From assembly GCA_038496675.1 (NCBI GenBank), contig CM076653.1, positions 13,742,247 through 13,806,246 of the forward strand: 64,000 nucleotides of DNA. Reading direction: 5' to 3'. Position 1 is the first letter of the stretch, and the number at the start of each line of letters is the position of its first letter. The notes beneath the pieces are model-generated. The model had not been told where the DNA came from, did no database searches, and worked only from the letters and a program-made list of their open reading frames with translations. The position numbers and the translations under genes were made by a program. The stretch comes from Rachycentron canadum (taxonomy: Eukaryota > Chordata > Actinopteri > Carangiformes > Rachycentridae). Shown here piece after piece: positions 21,400 through 32,605 of this stretch.

Positions 21400-22930
21400 G
21401 TGTCCTAAAACATCGGGAAGAGTTGTGTTTGTGAACAATGCACTTGGACATTAACATGAATGCTGTATAAAATACTCCTGGTTTGAATGCTTCACTACCT
21501 GTATTTTACTGGTGGGGTTTCTTCTTCTTTTCCACCTGCAGCAACACGCTTCACCCAACACTGTGATTTTACAGAATGTTTTTCCCCAGACCAGAGCAGA
21601 CTAAACTAAACTAAAATAGAATAAGAATCATTTATTTATCTTGTTTCTCATGTCAATACGTCAAGATTTTGTATCAGCTTCAATATAAAAACACTGAATT
21701 AATATTTAACTGCAGCCTCATGTGACAGTCCACCATGACTGTGTTCATCTCGTCTCCTCCCTTCTTATAAGCAGATTCATCAACTGCTCAGCTTCAGTCT
21801 GACCCATTCACACCAATACAGGTGTGTTTATCATCAATCCTTACAAAGACAGGGAGAGACATTTAAATAGTGCTGAAGCAAAAAGAAAGGACATCCCTCT
21901 TATAATTATTGAATAAAGTTGCTTAAATATTTATTCATTTCAATACCTGTACACTTGTAGGCATTATTCAACTGATTCAACATTATAAATTCACACAAAA
22001 AATGGCCTTTAGCATTGATTATTTATACATTTATAAAAAGAACAGGCAATGACAAAGAAATATGTTTTACTTTACAATCTATATATGTGAAAAATATATA
22101 TAGATTGTTTCCTTGTAGTCTATAAAATAATAATTCAATCTCAACAACCAACTAAGCAACTCTCAAAACTACAATGTCAGCCTATGTTGAAACAATTAAA
22201 GCATTCTGTGTACAGAGATGAGAGGGGCATTATGCAGGAATTGGTAAATCAACAAAATCTATTTTGTGCATGATAATTGTTTGTTTTAGGTAAATAATAT
22301 CACCTCCAGTTCACTTGAGCTTCCTTTAGGGAAAATAAGCGACCCCCAATACATGAATCATCATTAAAGAAAGCAGCAAAGACATAACTAAAGACACATG
22401 GCAACAGATGATAGAGGGAGGGAGTTGTTAGTAACTGCAAAGCAGATCTGAATAACACGTAAACTGAAACAAAGAGAACAATAGGAAATGAGGAAATGAA
22501 AGGTTTCTGCCCACTGAAACACTAAATGGCTAAATAATGCAGTATAGCCATAACTAGTTCCACTAGTTTCCAACTGGAAAGATCAAAAGTTCTATAGACA
22601 GGGATCTGAAAAGACAAAATGTAGTGAAAAGGAATCAGGTCAAAGTGGCTGGGTTAAAGCTTTAAAGTAAAAGTCTGTTGTTATTCTCTATTTTTCTTAT
22701 ATTCAACACTTCCTGACTATCTTCACTCTCAGATCAAAGCTCATTGGTTCCATCTGAGCATTTAAATCTTTAAGTTGTTGGGGACTATTTTGAGTGGCAG
22801 ATTAATTCACACGTTTAAGACACACGATTAATCCACATACAATATTTCTCTATTAAAGTGAAGACACTAGACTCATTTGACAGACAGACACTGGCACTGA
22901 CAATACATGTCACAGTGAGTCTGATCTTGA
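21400..22930. other. Intergenic DNA / possible 3' UTR of the minus-strand membrane gene
   Basis: AT-rich, no coding segment recognised. On the minus strand AATAAA-type signals occur near 21935 and 21632, so some of this may be the 3' UTR of the gene ending at 22935. The minus-strand frame at 22388-22573 has no family signature. Confidence 0.4.
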
Positions 22931-22934
22931 TGTG

Positions 22935-24476
22935 TTAGAAAGCATTGGTCATGGCGAACACGTAGGCCACGGAAACCTGAAGTCCGATGTTGACAATGTG
23001 CCATTTGCCCATTGCTAATGCTCCTGCAAACAGTCCTGCTATAGTTCCCAGAGTTCCTGGCCACGAGGAACACCTTCCAGCCATGGCTGACGCTGCACCC
23101 ACTGAAACCCCTGCAGATCCCACCACACCCAGCAGTGCTCCAGCTTTCCCTCCCTCTCCTAGAGCTGGGGCAAAAACCTCAGTCCCAGCCATTAACCCCC
23201 CCGCCACTAAAGCTGCTCCTGCTATGACTCTCACCTCTCTAGCAGCTCGCCTCACCAGCTGCCCCCCCACTGTGGCTCCTAACCCCAGCTGACACAGTTT
23301 TGCCACAAAGAAAGCTGTATTAAGTGCCTCCAGAGATGACTGGTGGTTCATAAGAGCGCTGATGTCCTCTCTGGACTGATTTTGCCCTGCCGCCTGCATC
23401 CTCATGGCTGTTGTCACGACAACCTGCCCGGCGTGCAAGGTGAGCATGGCAATTACAAACGTTGCCAACATTCCAATACATCCCACCAACATCCAGAACC
23501 TAAAGTCAGAGGACTTGAGAAGCAGATAGGCTATGGTTGCGACCATAGCCAGAAGCACTATGAACACAGACTGGTGGCCTCCATAACCAAAAACCCCAAA
23601 CCCTGACATTACTATGGCAACCACTGTCATTGGAATCCCAGAAAAAGCTAAGAAGTCCACATGTTTGACCACCAGGGTGTTGATCCAGTCTTGGATGGTT
23701 CTCTGCTCCATCTCCGCCTCTTCAGTCGCCAGCTTCCTCCTCTCTATCTCTGCCCTGTGCCGTTGCTCAGATGCCCATGCTGTCCTGTGCTCCATCCCAC
23801 CGGTGCTGCCTCCCTTCTCCAGCATCAGGATCCTCTGCTCTACCTGCACCACCACTCTCTGTCTCTGCTGAGCCTCTGTAATCTCAATCTGGTTCCTCTC
23901 CCTGGCCCAGTCTACAGATCCCAGAGTGTAACAGGCCTCCCCCTGCTTCCAGAGGAGCTTCAATACAAAGTGCAGTGGTGGTTTTAGTAAAGTGAAAATG
24001 CTTAGCGCCCACAGAAGCCCCAACATCCCAAAATTCATCACTATCCATTCAACAGCAACCCCAAGTGTAGCCCCACTGAGAGTGGTCCCGAAGGCCCCAG
24101 CCAGTCCTGCTGATGCCCACAACCCCACAGAGTAAGTGTGTGAGGCACTGCAGCGCCTCGTGGCCACAAACACTGAAGCCACAACTGCTGCCAGAATCAC
24201 ACCGGCTACCAATGAGGTCATCGCTGTGGTCAGTGCAGTGGTTCCAATGAGGGTCCCCAGCCCCAGAGCCCCCACTGTCTGGAGCTCCTCCACCATTGGT
24301 CTCAGTAGTTCTGGTGCAGTCATCACTGATAGGGTCTTGTCCACTGGGTCCTCTGTGGCTCCCAGTATGCAGCCTCCAACAGCTCCCAGTGCAAAGCCCA
24401 GAGCTGTCTCCATTAAAGGGCCCCGGGCTTCAGAGACAAGAGAAGAAAAAAAACTGTTCACCACTGCATTCAACAT
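22935..24476 (-). CDS. Unrecognised intronless multi-pass membrane protein, 513 aa
   Basis: One uninterrupted frame of 513 codons plus TAA (22935-22937). The ATG at 24474-24476 is the first in frame after a stop at 24528-24530, so no unspliced N-terminal extension is possible. The N-terminal ~185 residues form Gly/Ala-rich hydrophobic segments (about 20-42, 67-107, 117-170). Residues ~190-265 are a charged, Gln/Glu/Arg-rich, probably coiled-coil stretch. Then come further membrane segments (about 275-300, 303-320, 328-350) and a Gly/Ala-rich C-terminal third (about 390-512) with repeated small-xxx-small helix patterns. No signal peptide cleavage site or catalytic motif is seen. The length, composition and lack of stops make it a real gene. 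The single exon suggests either an ancient retrogene or a naturally intronless family. I do not recognise the family. Large antisense frames here are shadows. Confidence 0.8.
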   Translation of the reverse strand: MLNAVVNSFFSSLVSEARGPLMETALGFALGAVGGCILGATEDPVDKTLSVMTAPELLRPMVEELQTVGALGLGTLIGTTALTTAMTSLVAGVILAAVVASVFVATRRCSASHTYSVGLWASAGLAGAFGTTLSGATLGVAVEWIVMNFGMLGLLWALSIFTLLKPPLHFVLKLLWKQGEACYTLGSVDWARERNQIEITEAQQRQRVVVQVEQRILMLEKGGSTGGMEHRTAWASEQRHRAEIERRKLATEEAEMEQRTIQDWINTLVVKHVDFLAFSGIPMTVVAIVMSGFGVFGYGGHQSVFIVLLAMVATIAYLLLKSSDFRFWMLVGCIGMLATFVIAMLTLHAGQVVVTTAMRMQAAGQNQSREDISALMNHQSSLEALNTAFFVAKLCQLGLGATVGGQLVRRAAREVRVIAGAALVAGGLMAGTEVFAPALGEGGKAGALLGVVGSAGVSVGAASAMAGRCSSWPGTLGTIAGLFAGALAMGKWHIVNIGLQVSVAYVFAMTNAF

Positions 24477-24654
24477 CAAAACACTGACAGGCGTGGTGAC
24501 TGGTCGAATCCCATCACTACACGGTCTCTAATTTTTTTGATTTGCTTATAAGGAAGTGACGGACATTTTATTGTTGCTTTAAAAGGAAGTTTTTCTTTGC
24601 CAAAAGGATGTTTTTCCTCGCCGCTGACACCAAATGCTTGCTCATGGTGGATTT

Positions 24655-24795
24655 GTTGGATCCCTTCAAATATATGATAATAATAATAAGAGTATGGTCT
24701 AGACCTGCTCTATGTCTTGAGGTAACTTTTATTGGATTTGGTGCTATATAAAATTTGGTGCTATATAAATAAAATAAATTTGAAATTTGAATTTC
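24655..24795 (+). repeat. LINE/SINE 3' tail
   Basis: GGTCTAGACCTGCTCTATGT, then TTGAGGTAACTTTTATTGG and a duplicated TTTGGTGCTATATAAA ending in AATAAATTTGAAATTTGAA. This is the standard 3' tail of a teleost retroposon family. It lies just upstream of the membrane-protein gene. Confidence 0.6.
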
Positions 24796-24989
24796 ACCTT
24801 GCAGTTGTTCTTCAGGGCTAAAACACAAAGCCACCTAGCACTATAAGGAACACTAAGCACATTTCTGAGAGAAGTTAAAAGTAGTTCCCCACTACTTCTA
24901 ACTTCTCTCAGATGAAAGAATATGACTCCACACTCACTAAAACCAAATCACAAAGAATCATTGAAGGGCTGCGGTCACTTCGTAACACT

Positions 24990-25350
24990 ATTCTTCTTGC
25001 ATAGACTGTATAGAGAAATGGATGTAGACACCTCGGCTAAAAATTGAAGGCAATGCAAACGTGCCTTAAACATTCTATATAATGACCATCAGGAGGCGAC
25101 TCCACTGGTTGTAAAAAGAAGTCAGATTGTATTGAAGTCTATGGGAAAATGTCCCTACTTCTCAATTAATTCATTAGCTCAGTAAATGTTTTCCTAATAG
25201 TTTATGTCTCAGTCTCTAGTTTCAAGTTTCAATACAACATAATGTTCACCTGTCACTCCTCCTAAGCTTCACCTTATCCTCCAAATATGGTTTCATAAAA
25301 CCAACAAGGCAAAGGCCAATTTACAAACTTGAGGTTTGAAAATGGCAGTT
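24990..25350 (-). repeat. Non-autonomous teleost dispersed repeat, copy B
   Basis: The reverse complement shares ordered blocks with copy A at 12755-13145, including AAGTTTGTAAATTGGCC, ATATTTGGAGGA, AACCAGTGGAGT, TGATGGTCATTA and GAGGTGTCTACATCCA. This copy keeps a fuller centre (GACTTCAATACAATCTGACT in complement). No coding capacity. Confidence 0.7.
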
Positions 25351-25955
25351 CACAAACCAACGGGTGACGTCACAGTGTGTTGCCATTGGCCTCTGACACT
25401 TGGAAGCCTCATAACATTGCTGTGTATCAGATTTGTGCTTAATACCAACTGTGGAACACCAACTGCCATAATCACCATTGTGGATAATACAGGTATCCAC
25501 TCTAATGTCTTAACTCCGATCTGCCATATAATTCCTGTTGATGCTCAGATGCTTATGACTCCTAAAACGAAAAGATCTGCCTCTACACATGTAGCCCAAT
25601 TCATAGATTAAAAAGCATGGGCTCTGATGCATGAGTGGCATGTAAAAGACTTTGGGGTTTTGGGCAACATATTCTTTAAGGGGCAATCTACTCTACAGGA
25701 GAGAAGCTGATGAAATGTTTCTTCAAGGAGTAATGCCTCTGATTTTTATTTATTTTTATTTTTTCATTTTAGAAATACAATTTGCAAATAAGAAATTCAA
25801 GAGGTGTGTCTACAGAACAATGGGATAGATCAGAGATGGCTCAGTGTCTGGAAAGGTCTATTGTGTAGATTTTGAGGTCTATGACCCTGAATTTTACATA
25901 TTTTTCAGTCTGGACAAACTGTACTACTCTGTTTCACACAAGACTAAAACAGTTA
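25351..25955. other. Intergenic DNA, nothing recognised
   Basis: The frame at 25336-25611 shows no family signature. A T-rich run lies at about 25740-25770. Confidence 0.5.
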
Positions 25956-26394
25956 ATTAGTGGAAAAGACTGAACACTGTAGTTCAAGAAATGCTGAGTA
26001 TTTGGAGTGGTAATATTTAAAATGGAAAAGTATGCCAAAACTTGGTATGTCATGTATAAGATGAGAGCTTTACTGTATGAAGCTGCGCATGACATGGACA
26101 GTATAAGAGATATGAAAAAGACAACTGGCAGACCATTGGCACTCTATGGTACAAACAGTTGCTGACAAATACACATGTATAAACATACATTTAATATGAA
26201 TATACATGTAAAAGCTACTCTTGTCGATGTTAGAAACTGCCTTTCAAGAATATTGAATTTCACAATGACCTAGATCTGTAGATCTGTGTGGTGTTAAGCA
26301 GAAAATAATGTGAATGTTGACAATGAGTGTCTAGTTGAATCACTAATCAGTAAAAATCCAGATGCGTGTTTTGATTTTCTAAAACGTGTCTGTG

Positions 26395-26900
26395 TAAAAT
26401 TTATTTCATTTTCCAATAAAATGAGACTAAACAGTTTATGATGCAAGCATGTTTTAGAAATAAAATTCCTAAATACAGACTGTTCATTTTCAGCAAGATG
26501 TTTACCCCCTTTACAAATTGGCTTCTATACGTCATAAGAGAAAGCGTTTTAGTAACCAAAATAGATTGGAAATTCCAGACAGATTTAGTGGACATATCAC
26601 CTTACACAGAAAACAATGGGGTAAATTATCTGTTAATGTGTACAGACTTGTTTTTAAAATACACCTGGGTTCAATGCTTGAAAAATAAAAGTGGAAAACA
26701 TGTCACCGCAGCTTTTAGCAGACATTTTAGCTGAAGGCCGAATCCCTACCAAATTAGAGACAGACAAAGGAAAGGAGTTCTTAAACAAGACATTTAATTG
26801 CGTCAATTTGAAAAAATAGCATTTTTCACTTAACAACATCAAATAAGACATAGGCCAGTGTTGTTGAGCGTTTCAACAGAATTCTTAAAATTTAATTTAT
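26395..26900 (+). mobile_element. Maverick/Polinton-type integrase remnant
   Basis: An open frame to 26734 carries the N-terminal half of a retroviral-type integrase core: WKFQTDLVDISPY (first catalytic Asp), then NYLLMCTDLFLKYTWV and LKNKSGKHV. After a stop at 26732 the match continues in another frame (TKLETDKGKEFLNKTF, with the second catalytic Asp) to about 26790, then decays. The wording is that of Maverick/Polinton integrases. Upstream (25960-26390) is AT-rich, possibly part of the same element but not recognisable. Confidence 0.65.
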
Positions 26901-27424
26901 TTATTTACTGTTAATTAACTTAACCTAGCTGTACAATGTTTGTGCAAAGTTGACATTTCATTGGGAGACTGTCTTGAATTATAGAAAGAATACTTTGCAT
27001 ACAAAGCTTGGATCTGGACTGTTTTTCATGGAAACAGCTGGACATGTATGGAAGATGTAACGGCAGGAAGGGATAATATAGGACTTGTCAAGAGAATGGG
27101 GTACACAGAAGGAGGCTGTGTGATTGAACTTATTGTTCCCATCTACTCTTATTTGTTGTTTTATCTTAAAATCAAGTTTATAAGGACCAGCAACAAGTTT
27201 TGTTTAATGCGCAGTATATCATTATGATATAGAGTTTTTATGGTTGTTGCCAATGGACATCATACCAGTCAAATCTTTTTTAACAAAATTTTGAAGTAAT
27301 ACCACAAGAGAATATCAACAGCTGTATTCAACAACAGGCTAAGGTAGGTTTAACAAGTATCTTAAAAATTCACCAACAAGAATTTCTCCTCCAACTCACA
27401 TCCTACCTGTGGAGCACACCCACT

Positions 27425-28000
27425 AACAACATTGAACATCACACCTTCGATTTCTAGCTTCAGACTCATCATTCTATCTGATACCCTTTAACCTCCAGGA
27501 CATTTCTAACAAACTCCTCCTTCAAGATAACTCCTACTCCATTTCTCTTCCTATCTACACCATGATAGATCAACTTGAACCCTGCTCCTAAACTTTTAGC
27601 CTTGCTGCCGTTCCACCTGGTTTCCTGGACACACAGTATATCTACCTTCCTTCTCTGCATCATATCAACCAACTCTCAACCTTTTCCTGTCATAGTTCCA
27701 ACATTCAAAGTCCCTACTCTCAGCCCTAGGCTCTTCACGTTCCTCTTCTCTCTCTTACTTCTCTCCTACGGACACACCTTCCTCCTCTCCTTCTTCCACG
27801 AACAGTAGCCAAGTTTCCACCGGCACCCTGTAGGTGAACAGCAACGATGGCGGTCGTTGCTAACCCGGACCTTGACCGATCCGGTATGGAAGTCATTGAT
27901 TTGATTTGCATGTTTGATTTGGCACGTTTGATTTTACGTCGGATGGCCTTCCTGACACAACCCTCTGTATTTATCTGGGCTTGGGACCAGCGCAATAAGG
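27425..28000 (-). mobile_element. LINE 5' region and apurinic-type endonuclease N-terminus
   Basis: The minus-strand frame 27469-27672 gives VDMMQRRKVDILCVQETRW, then GAGFKLIYHGVD and RNGVGVILKEEFV. This is the N-terminal endonuclease of a fish LINE widely annotated as 'craniofacial development protein 2-like'; the Glu of QETRW is the metal-binding residue. Upstream on the same strand (27735-27995) is the basic 5' leader of this element. It is truncated in the endonuclease domain, so it is dead. It sits between the two Maverick pieces. Confidence 0.8.
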
Positions 28001-28084
28001 TACAGGCTACATTTCATTTTACCATTAATTAACTCTCCTATTTTAGATAAATTTATCTTTATCAATTGCTTATGTTCTGCAAAC

Positions 28085-28340
28085 TTTTAAGATTGCAGTA
28101 ATTAAACCTTCACTTAAAAAACCCAGATGTTTTAGCCAGTTATAGACCCATATCTAACCTCCTTTTCATTTCTAAAATCCTTTAAAAAACTGTTGCACAC
28201 CAGTTATGCAATCATCTGCATTGGTTTGTTGACTGATGAAGATTTTCAGAAAGTTACCAATGATCTTGTAATGGCCTCCGACAATAGACTGACCTCCACA
28301 CTTGGATCCTGTTGGATCTTAGTGGATCTAACTTAATTCA
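28085..28340 (+). mobile_element. L2-type LINE reverse transcriptase fragment
   Basis: Across frameshifts it reads AVIKPSLKKP, then a NYRPISNLLF-like block, then VTNDLVMASDNR and a LDLS end. This is the finger/palm start of an L2 RT. Several single-base indels. Confidence 0.65.
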
Positions 28341-28479
28341 GACAAAATTTATATTTTTTTTATATCTGACAAATCATCATACAATTGCTGCCAACCAATG
28401 TAAATATATACAATTTTTTTGAATAATTTATCTGCATTCTCAATCAACATTTTCCAATAGATAGATCAGAGAAGACACT

Positions 28480-28983
28480 CCACTTAGTGTAAACCACTTG
28501 ATATCTTTTAGTGTTTTGTCTGCATCACAACAACGACACCTCTCCCATCAGGTCATACAGCATAAACCACGCATATGCTGTGGTCATGGCACCAATAAAG
28601 ACATTAATGTTTCCAGTTTTAGATGCTTGTGCCAGTTTTTGGTTCCACTACAAGCATGATGTGACCCAAATACAATACAAATGAAAACCTGGATTTAACC
28701 TAATGCCTTATTTCTCATAGTCATGGATGTGTATAGCTTTGGAGTCCTCCTCTTTTGCAAATCATTTCAATCAGTTTGAAATCAAAAAGATTATTTTGTG
28801 AGGACCAATCGGACAACTATTACACACCTGCACATTTGGATACAGTGATGTAAAGTAATAACTGATTTTCTTGTCTTCATGAACTTTGTGGTGTAGTTTG
28901 TATGCGTTGGTGCAGCCCCCTAACAGTGCTTTTTGCGGGTCAAGTCTTTCAGGTGGATTGTATCTTTTCAAGAAGTCCTGCAC
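28480..28983 (-). mobile_element. Maverick/Polinton-type family B DNA polymerase remnant
   Basis: The minus-strand frame 28771-28983 gives RLDPQKALLGGCTNAYKL, then YYFTSLYPNV and a GPHKIIF block. This is the palm start of protein-primed family B polymerases (family form GGRTNA...Y.D.TSLYP). The motif A Asp before FTSLYP is lost. Further down the strand NVFIGAMTTAYAWFMLYDLM at about 28560-28620 is the region before the next catalytic motif. Stops and gaps separate the pieces. It faces the integrase remnant at 26395, as expected of one element with two opposed gene blocks. Confidence 0.65.
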
Positions 28984-28989
28984 ATCCTA

Positions 28990-30135
28990 GAGGGTCACCC
29001 TTACCAGCCCTGACTAGACAGACCAAGATGTGACTTGCACACATGAAGGTCTGACAAAGGTGCTTTGTGGTAAGTGTCAATTTTTCAGTGAGAAATTACA
29101 AAAATACATCAATGAGATGAGCGAGATAGCATTGGTTGATAACGGATGTTAAAGTATCTAGGATTTCCTAACCTGAGATAAGAGAGGTTACTTCACTCCT
29201 GAATTGACTCCAGATAGGAAGTGTCTATAATGATGTAATTACATGATAATAGTATGATGTGAAACCTTTCACTGACTCCACAAAGCCTGAACTTTAGTGT
29301 CAGGTGACAGAGAACATCTGTGAAGCCTGACAAGCTGCAATTACTGCATTTACTATCTGTTCACGCTGCGTGTAACCCAGCACTGACTGACATGAATGAG
29401 ACTGGGACAGTCGAGGCAGGGGAAGGAATAACAGAAAGTAAATGCTATCTATGTAAAGTATTGTAACCATGAACAGTACTAAATCACAATTTGTTCAGCA
29501 GCATTTTAGTTGTGAAGCAGTTACACAGTAACTGTCAGACTTCATCCCAGACATGAATGAAAGAGAGATTCAAAAAGAGGACATGTCTTTACCCAGTGTA
29601 GTCTGTGTCATGTCGTAGTCTGAAGAATCTTCCTCCTGGACTTCTGTCAGGTTTCCTCCAGACCTGTGTTATATGATATGACTGAAAGTCTTTATATGAC
29701 AGCAGCTCATACAGGATCCACCCACTGCTGGTCTGTCCTCTCTGTGTCCTCCCTCCTGTTCCAGATCTCCTGGATGTCTGCAGTTTCAGGTCAGGCAGCA
29801 TTCCTATCATATGTCATGGTTTCTTCTCATGCTCTGTCATGCAAAGACCGCTAATATAACTAGCCAGAGCAATGTTTCACCTATAGTGATCTTTGTCACA
29901 AGCAAGTACAAGTACAGAATAAATTCATCACTCAGGAGTTTGTGACACATATTACCCCCAAAATTGACCCATTAGATAAGCAACAGGTAGTACATATAGA
30001 GGAGAAAAGTGGTTTTGTAGAGTATGTCAAAATCTATTTTAATTTTACTTTTAAGGAGCAGAGGTTTGTGGAGTCATGACATGCATCCACTTACTGAATG
30101 TGTTATGACTGAGAACCCATTAAAGGAAGTCAGTG
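28990..30135. other. Intergenic DNA, nothing recognised
   Basis: A minus-strand frame at 29589-29810 has non-repetitive composition but no recognisable domain and no paired splice sites. Confidence 0.5.
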
Positions 30136-30139
30136 ATGA

Positions 30140-30310
30140 AGGAGACTCAGGTGGAAATAAGTTCAGTATTCCTTCCCCAGCAGACTGCAGCATAAAAAAG
30201 GACACTGGCCTCCACTGACTGAAACATGCAGTCACTTCTGGGTTACTGTCCAGGTGCACACCTAGATATCTGTGCACCACCTCAGTGTCCTTCCCTTGAA
30301 CATTGACTGG
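30140..30310 (-). mobile_element. LINE reverse transcriptase fragment
   Basis: On the minus strand the fragment NVQGKDTEVVHRYLGVHLDS recalls the post-palm 'YKYLGVHID' block of fish LINE reverse transcriptases. It is only about 60 codons and drifts after that. Confidence 0.5.
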
Positions 30311-30734
30311 CTGAATGTTTGTTTCTGTACAAAAGGTTTGTATGAAGGCTTAAGAAAAATATGATTATTATCTGATCTACCAAGTGGTGGCAGAGCTGAA
30401 GCAGTGTGAGCCTCTTAATTTTCCCTTGTGGGAGTGTTATGAGATGAAGGTGACATGGTTAAAATCATCTGATACTACAATGAATGCATCAGGGTTTATA
30501 TTCTTGTGACATAACATAATGGATGACATTACATGCTTGGATGTAAACATCAATGGTATGAAACAAATTTTCATAGATGTCATGGTTGAATTTAGAGAGA
30601 AAGGAGTTAAAGTCACTGAAGCTATGAGGTTGATCAGTAAGTAAGGGGACAGGAAAGCAGATAACCTCTAAAATTCACTTTATTTTGTGAAATAAAATGA
30701 TTAGCTGAGGAAATATGATGGAATATATTCTGTC

Positions 30735-31020
30735 ACCACTGAGATGATTCAAGTGTCAGTGTAAGCATCATCTAGTAGGACAATGTAAAGGGAAAGAAAG
30801 GTGTGCCAATATGGAGGGAACTATGCATATGGTAAATGTAGTGAAAATGATAAAGTGAAGTGCTATAATTGTGGCGATCATAGTACTACCTTCCAAGAGA
30901 GAAGTACATAGATACAAAACGATGAACAAGTTTTCATTATTATTTTCAGTCAAGCTAGTGAAAGAGGCTGTGAAGAGATCAGTTCAGATGAGGACAGGAG
31001 CGCTGTTCATAAGAAGGCAA
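30735..31020 (+). mobile_element. I/Nimb-type LINE ORF1 zinc-knuckle remnant
   Basis: With one frame change it reads CRGKERCAN, GGNYAYGKCSE and VKCYNCGDHS, i.e. two adjacent CCHC-like knuckles in the pattern of I-clade LINE ORF1 proteins, followed by a KEAVKRSVQMRTG stretch. It is probably the 5' part of the same LINE whose RNase H end is at 32640-33560, with the middle lost or overwritten. Confidence 0.55.
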
Positions 31021-31840
31021 GGGAGGATTTTAAAATAATCCTTAAATTTAGAAAGGAAGATAAGCATAAGATAAGCATTAACAACATTAAAAAATGCTTG
31101 TATACTATGTAGGTGGGTGATAGGATAACAAACAGATTATTCTCCAGTAGAATGCAAGAAAATTGCAAGAGAAAATTCAATAGTGAATGAATGAATGAAT
31201 GAAAAGTGTTTAACGGATGTATTAAAGAGCTTAAGAAGAAAACAGATATGTTCAAAAAACACAGCTCAAGCCAACATTAGATATTGCCAAAGGCTTTGGT
31301 GGTGTCTGCAGAAACAGGGGAGGGCAGTGGAGGTGGACGTATAAAGTTTTTGAAATTAGGGATACAATATAGAGTTTTGGGGAAAGAGTCAGAGTTTGAA
31401 TATTTGGTAAATGAAGTTTGAAAAGATGGGAAAATGTCAAAGTTGTGTGCAGCTACACAGCCCCATACACAAAAAACTGCAATACAATATGTGTTCTGAC
31501 ACATTTCTATCAGAACCAGTGTTAACTTTTTCAGTAAACATAAGAGCTACCAGCGCCAAGTCATGGTATGTGCATGGGGAACAAAGCCTGGGCTCTGTGG
31601 TCTAATCCTACAGAAGAGCTACTGCAGTCATCTTTGTTGTAAGACAAGGGGTGTCAAACTCGTATCATCTTGGGTACTGAATGGTGGCCAGGTAGGGGAG
31701 CTCATTTTACCACTCCAAACATGCTTGGTGAAGTTTGTCTTGTCCCATTCTCTTGATAGTGAAATGTATAATATTCACACTAACTGGCAAGTACTTGTAA
31801 GTGCTGTCAACATTCCTCATGGTTAAATCATTTTACAATA
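31021..31840. other. Unassigned sequence between LINE pieces
   Basis: No clear homology. Possibly the decayed interior of the LINE above. A tandem (ATGA)n run occurs near 31190. Confidence 0.4.
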
Positions 31841-32041
31841 CTAGTCTTGCTTGTAACCTAGTGTGTCTGATGAGAAGCACCAGCATAACCCAAGGGTGCA
31901 CCCTGTTGGATCTAACCTCTCATGGTTTAGCCAACCGTCTGTAATATTGACATGGCCTCTGGGGGGAAAGTGGTCTACAAATGAGTAAATGTTACTGGCC
32001 CACTGCCTGATGTCAAAGCCTCCAGTGGATAGAAATTCCAT
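31841..32041 (-). mobile_element. BEL/Pao-type LTR retrotransposon fragment
   Basis: The minus-strand frame STGGFDIRQWASN, then DPTGCTLGLCW and DTLGYK matches the RT/RNase H linker of BEL/Pao polyproteins (family form GF.LRQWASN ... STLGL.W...D.L.Y). About 66 codons, no LTR seen. Confidence 0.65.
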
Positions 32042-32104
32042 CTCTTTTAAGGCTGAAGAGTGGGGTTTTCCATACTGTTGTCTTTCAAGAGCAGCTAAAT
32101 CTTA

Positions 32105-32605
32105 AGTATATACTGTATATAGTACTATGCAAAAGTCTTTGGCCACCCTTAGATTTGTTGTTTTAGCAATGATGTAATGAGCAGTTTTTTCTTTATTAGT
32201 AGTAGTAGTAGTAGACCTGAATATTATAGAGGCAGTGTGGGATCAGCTGGACAGAGAAATAAATAAAAGACAGCCATCTAAAGAAGAAGTCTGGAAAGAG
32301 CTGAAAGAACCTGGTATAATATACCAGAAGATGACTTCAGAAAACTTCAGGACAGTCTGAAGAGTTCAGATGTGCTTAGTGCCAAGGGAGGTCACACTGA
32401 AAGCTGACATTTTGTCTGTAGAGGCCATTTTACTTTGTTTTGAGTTTTTTTTTTTTTTTGTGTGTGTGTGTGTGTGTGTGTACATATTTACAATTTTCTC
32501 TGTTTGTATCTTAATAAAGAGACTGAAAAAATGTGGATAATCATTAAAACTTTGCTAGAACAAAGGTAGTGGTGGCCTCAGAATTTTCTACAGTACTGTG
32601 CAGAT
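32105..32605 (+). mobile_element. Tc1/mariner element with an internal deletion
   Basis: The ends are related inverted sequences: CTATGCAAAAGTCTTTGGCC at about 32136 and the complement of GGTGGCCTCAGAATTTTCTA at about 32571. The interior keeps only the 3' part of a transposase frame: PDLNIIEAVWDQLDRE (catalytic Glu), KRQPSKEEVWKELKEPG, IIYQKMTSENFRT. The DNA-binding domain and first two Asp are gone. The 3' coding part is nearly the same as at 53520-53690, so both are one family. Confidence 0.75.
32448..32480. repeat. Poly(T)/(GT)n run
   Basis: T-run followed by GTGTGT inside the deleted Tc1 element. Confidence 0.85.

Noticed and set aside
22987..24531. Plus-strand open frames across the membrane-protein gene (for example 22987-23292, 23661-23987, 24136-24531)
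   Set aside because: They are antisense shadows of the 513-codon frame: Pro/Ser/Cys-rich, broken, with no family resemblance.
29589..29810. 73-codon minus-strand frame near 29.6 kb
   Set aside because: Composition is protein-like, but there is no family match, start context or neighbouring exon.
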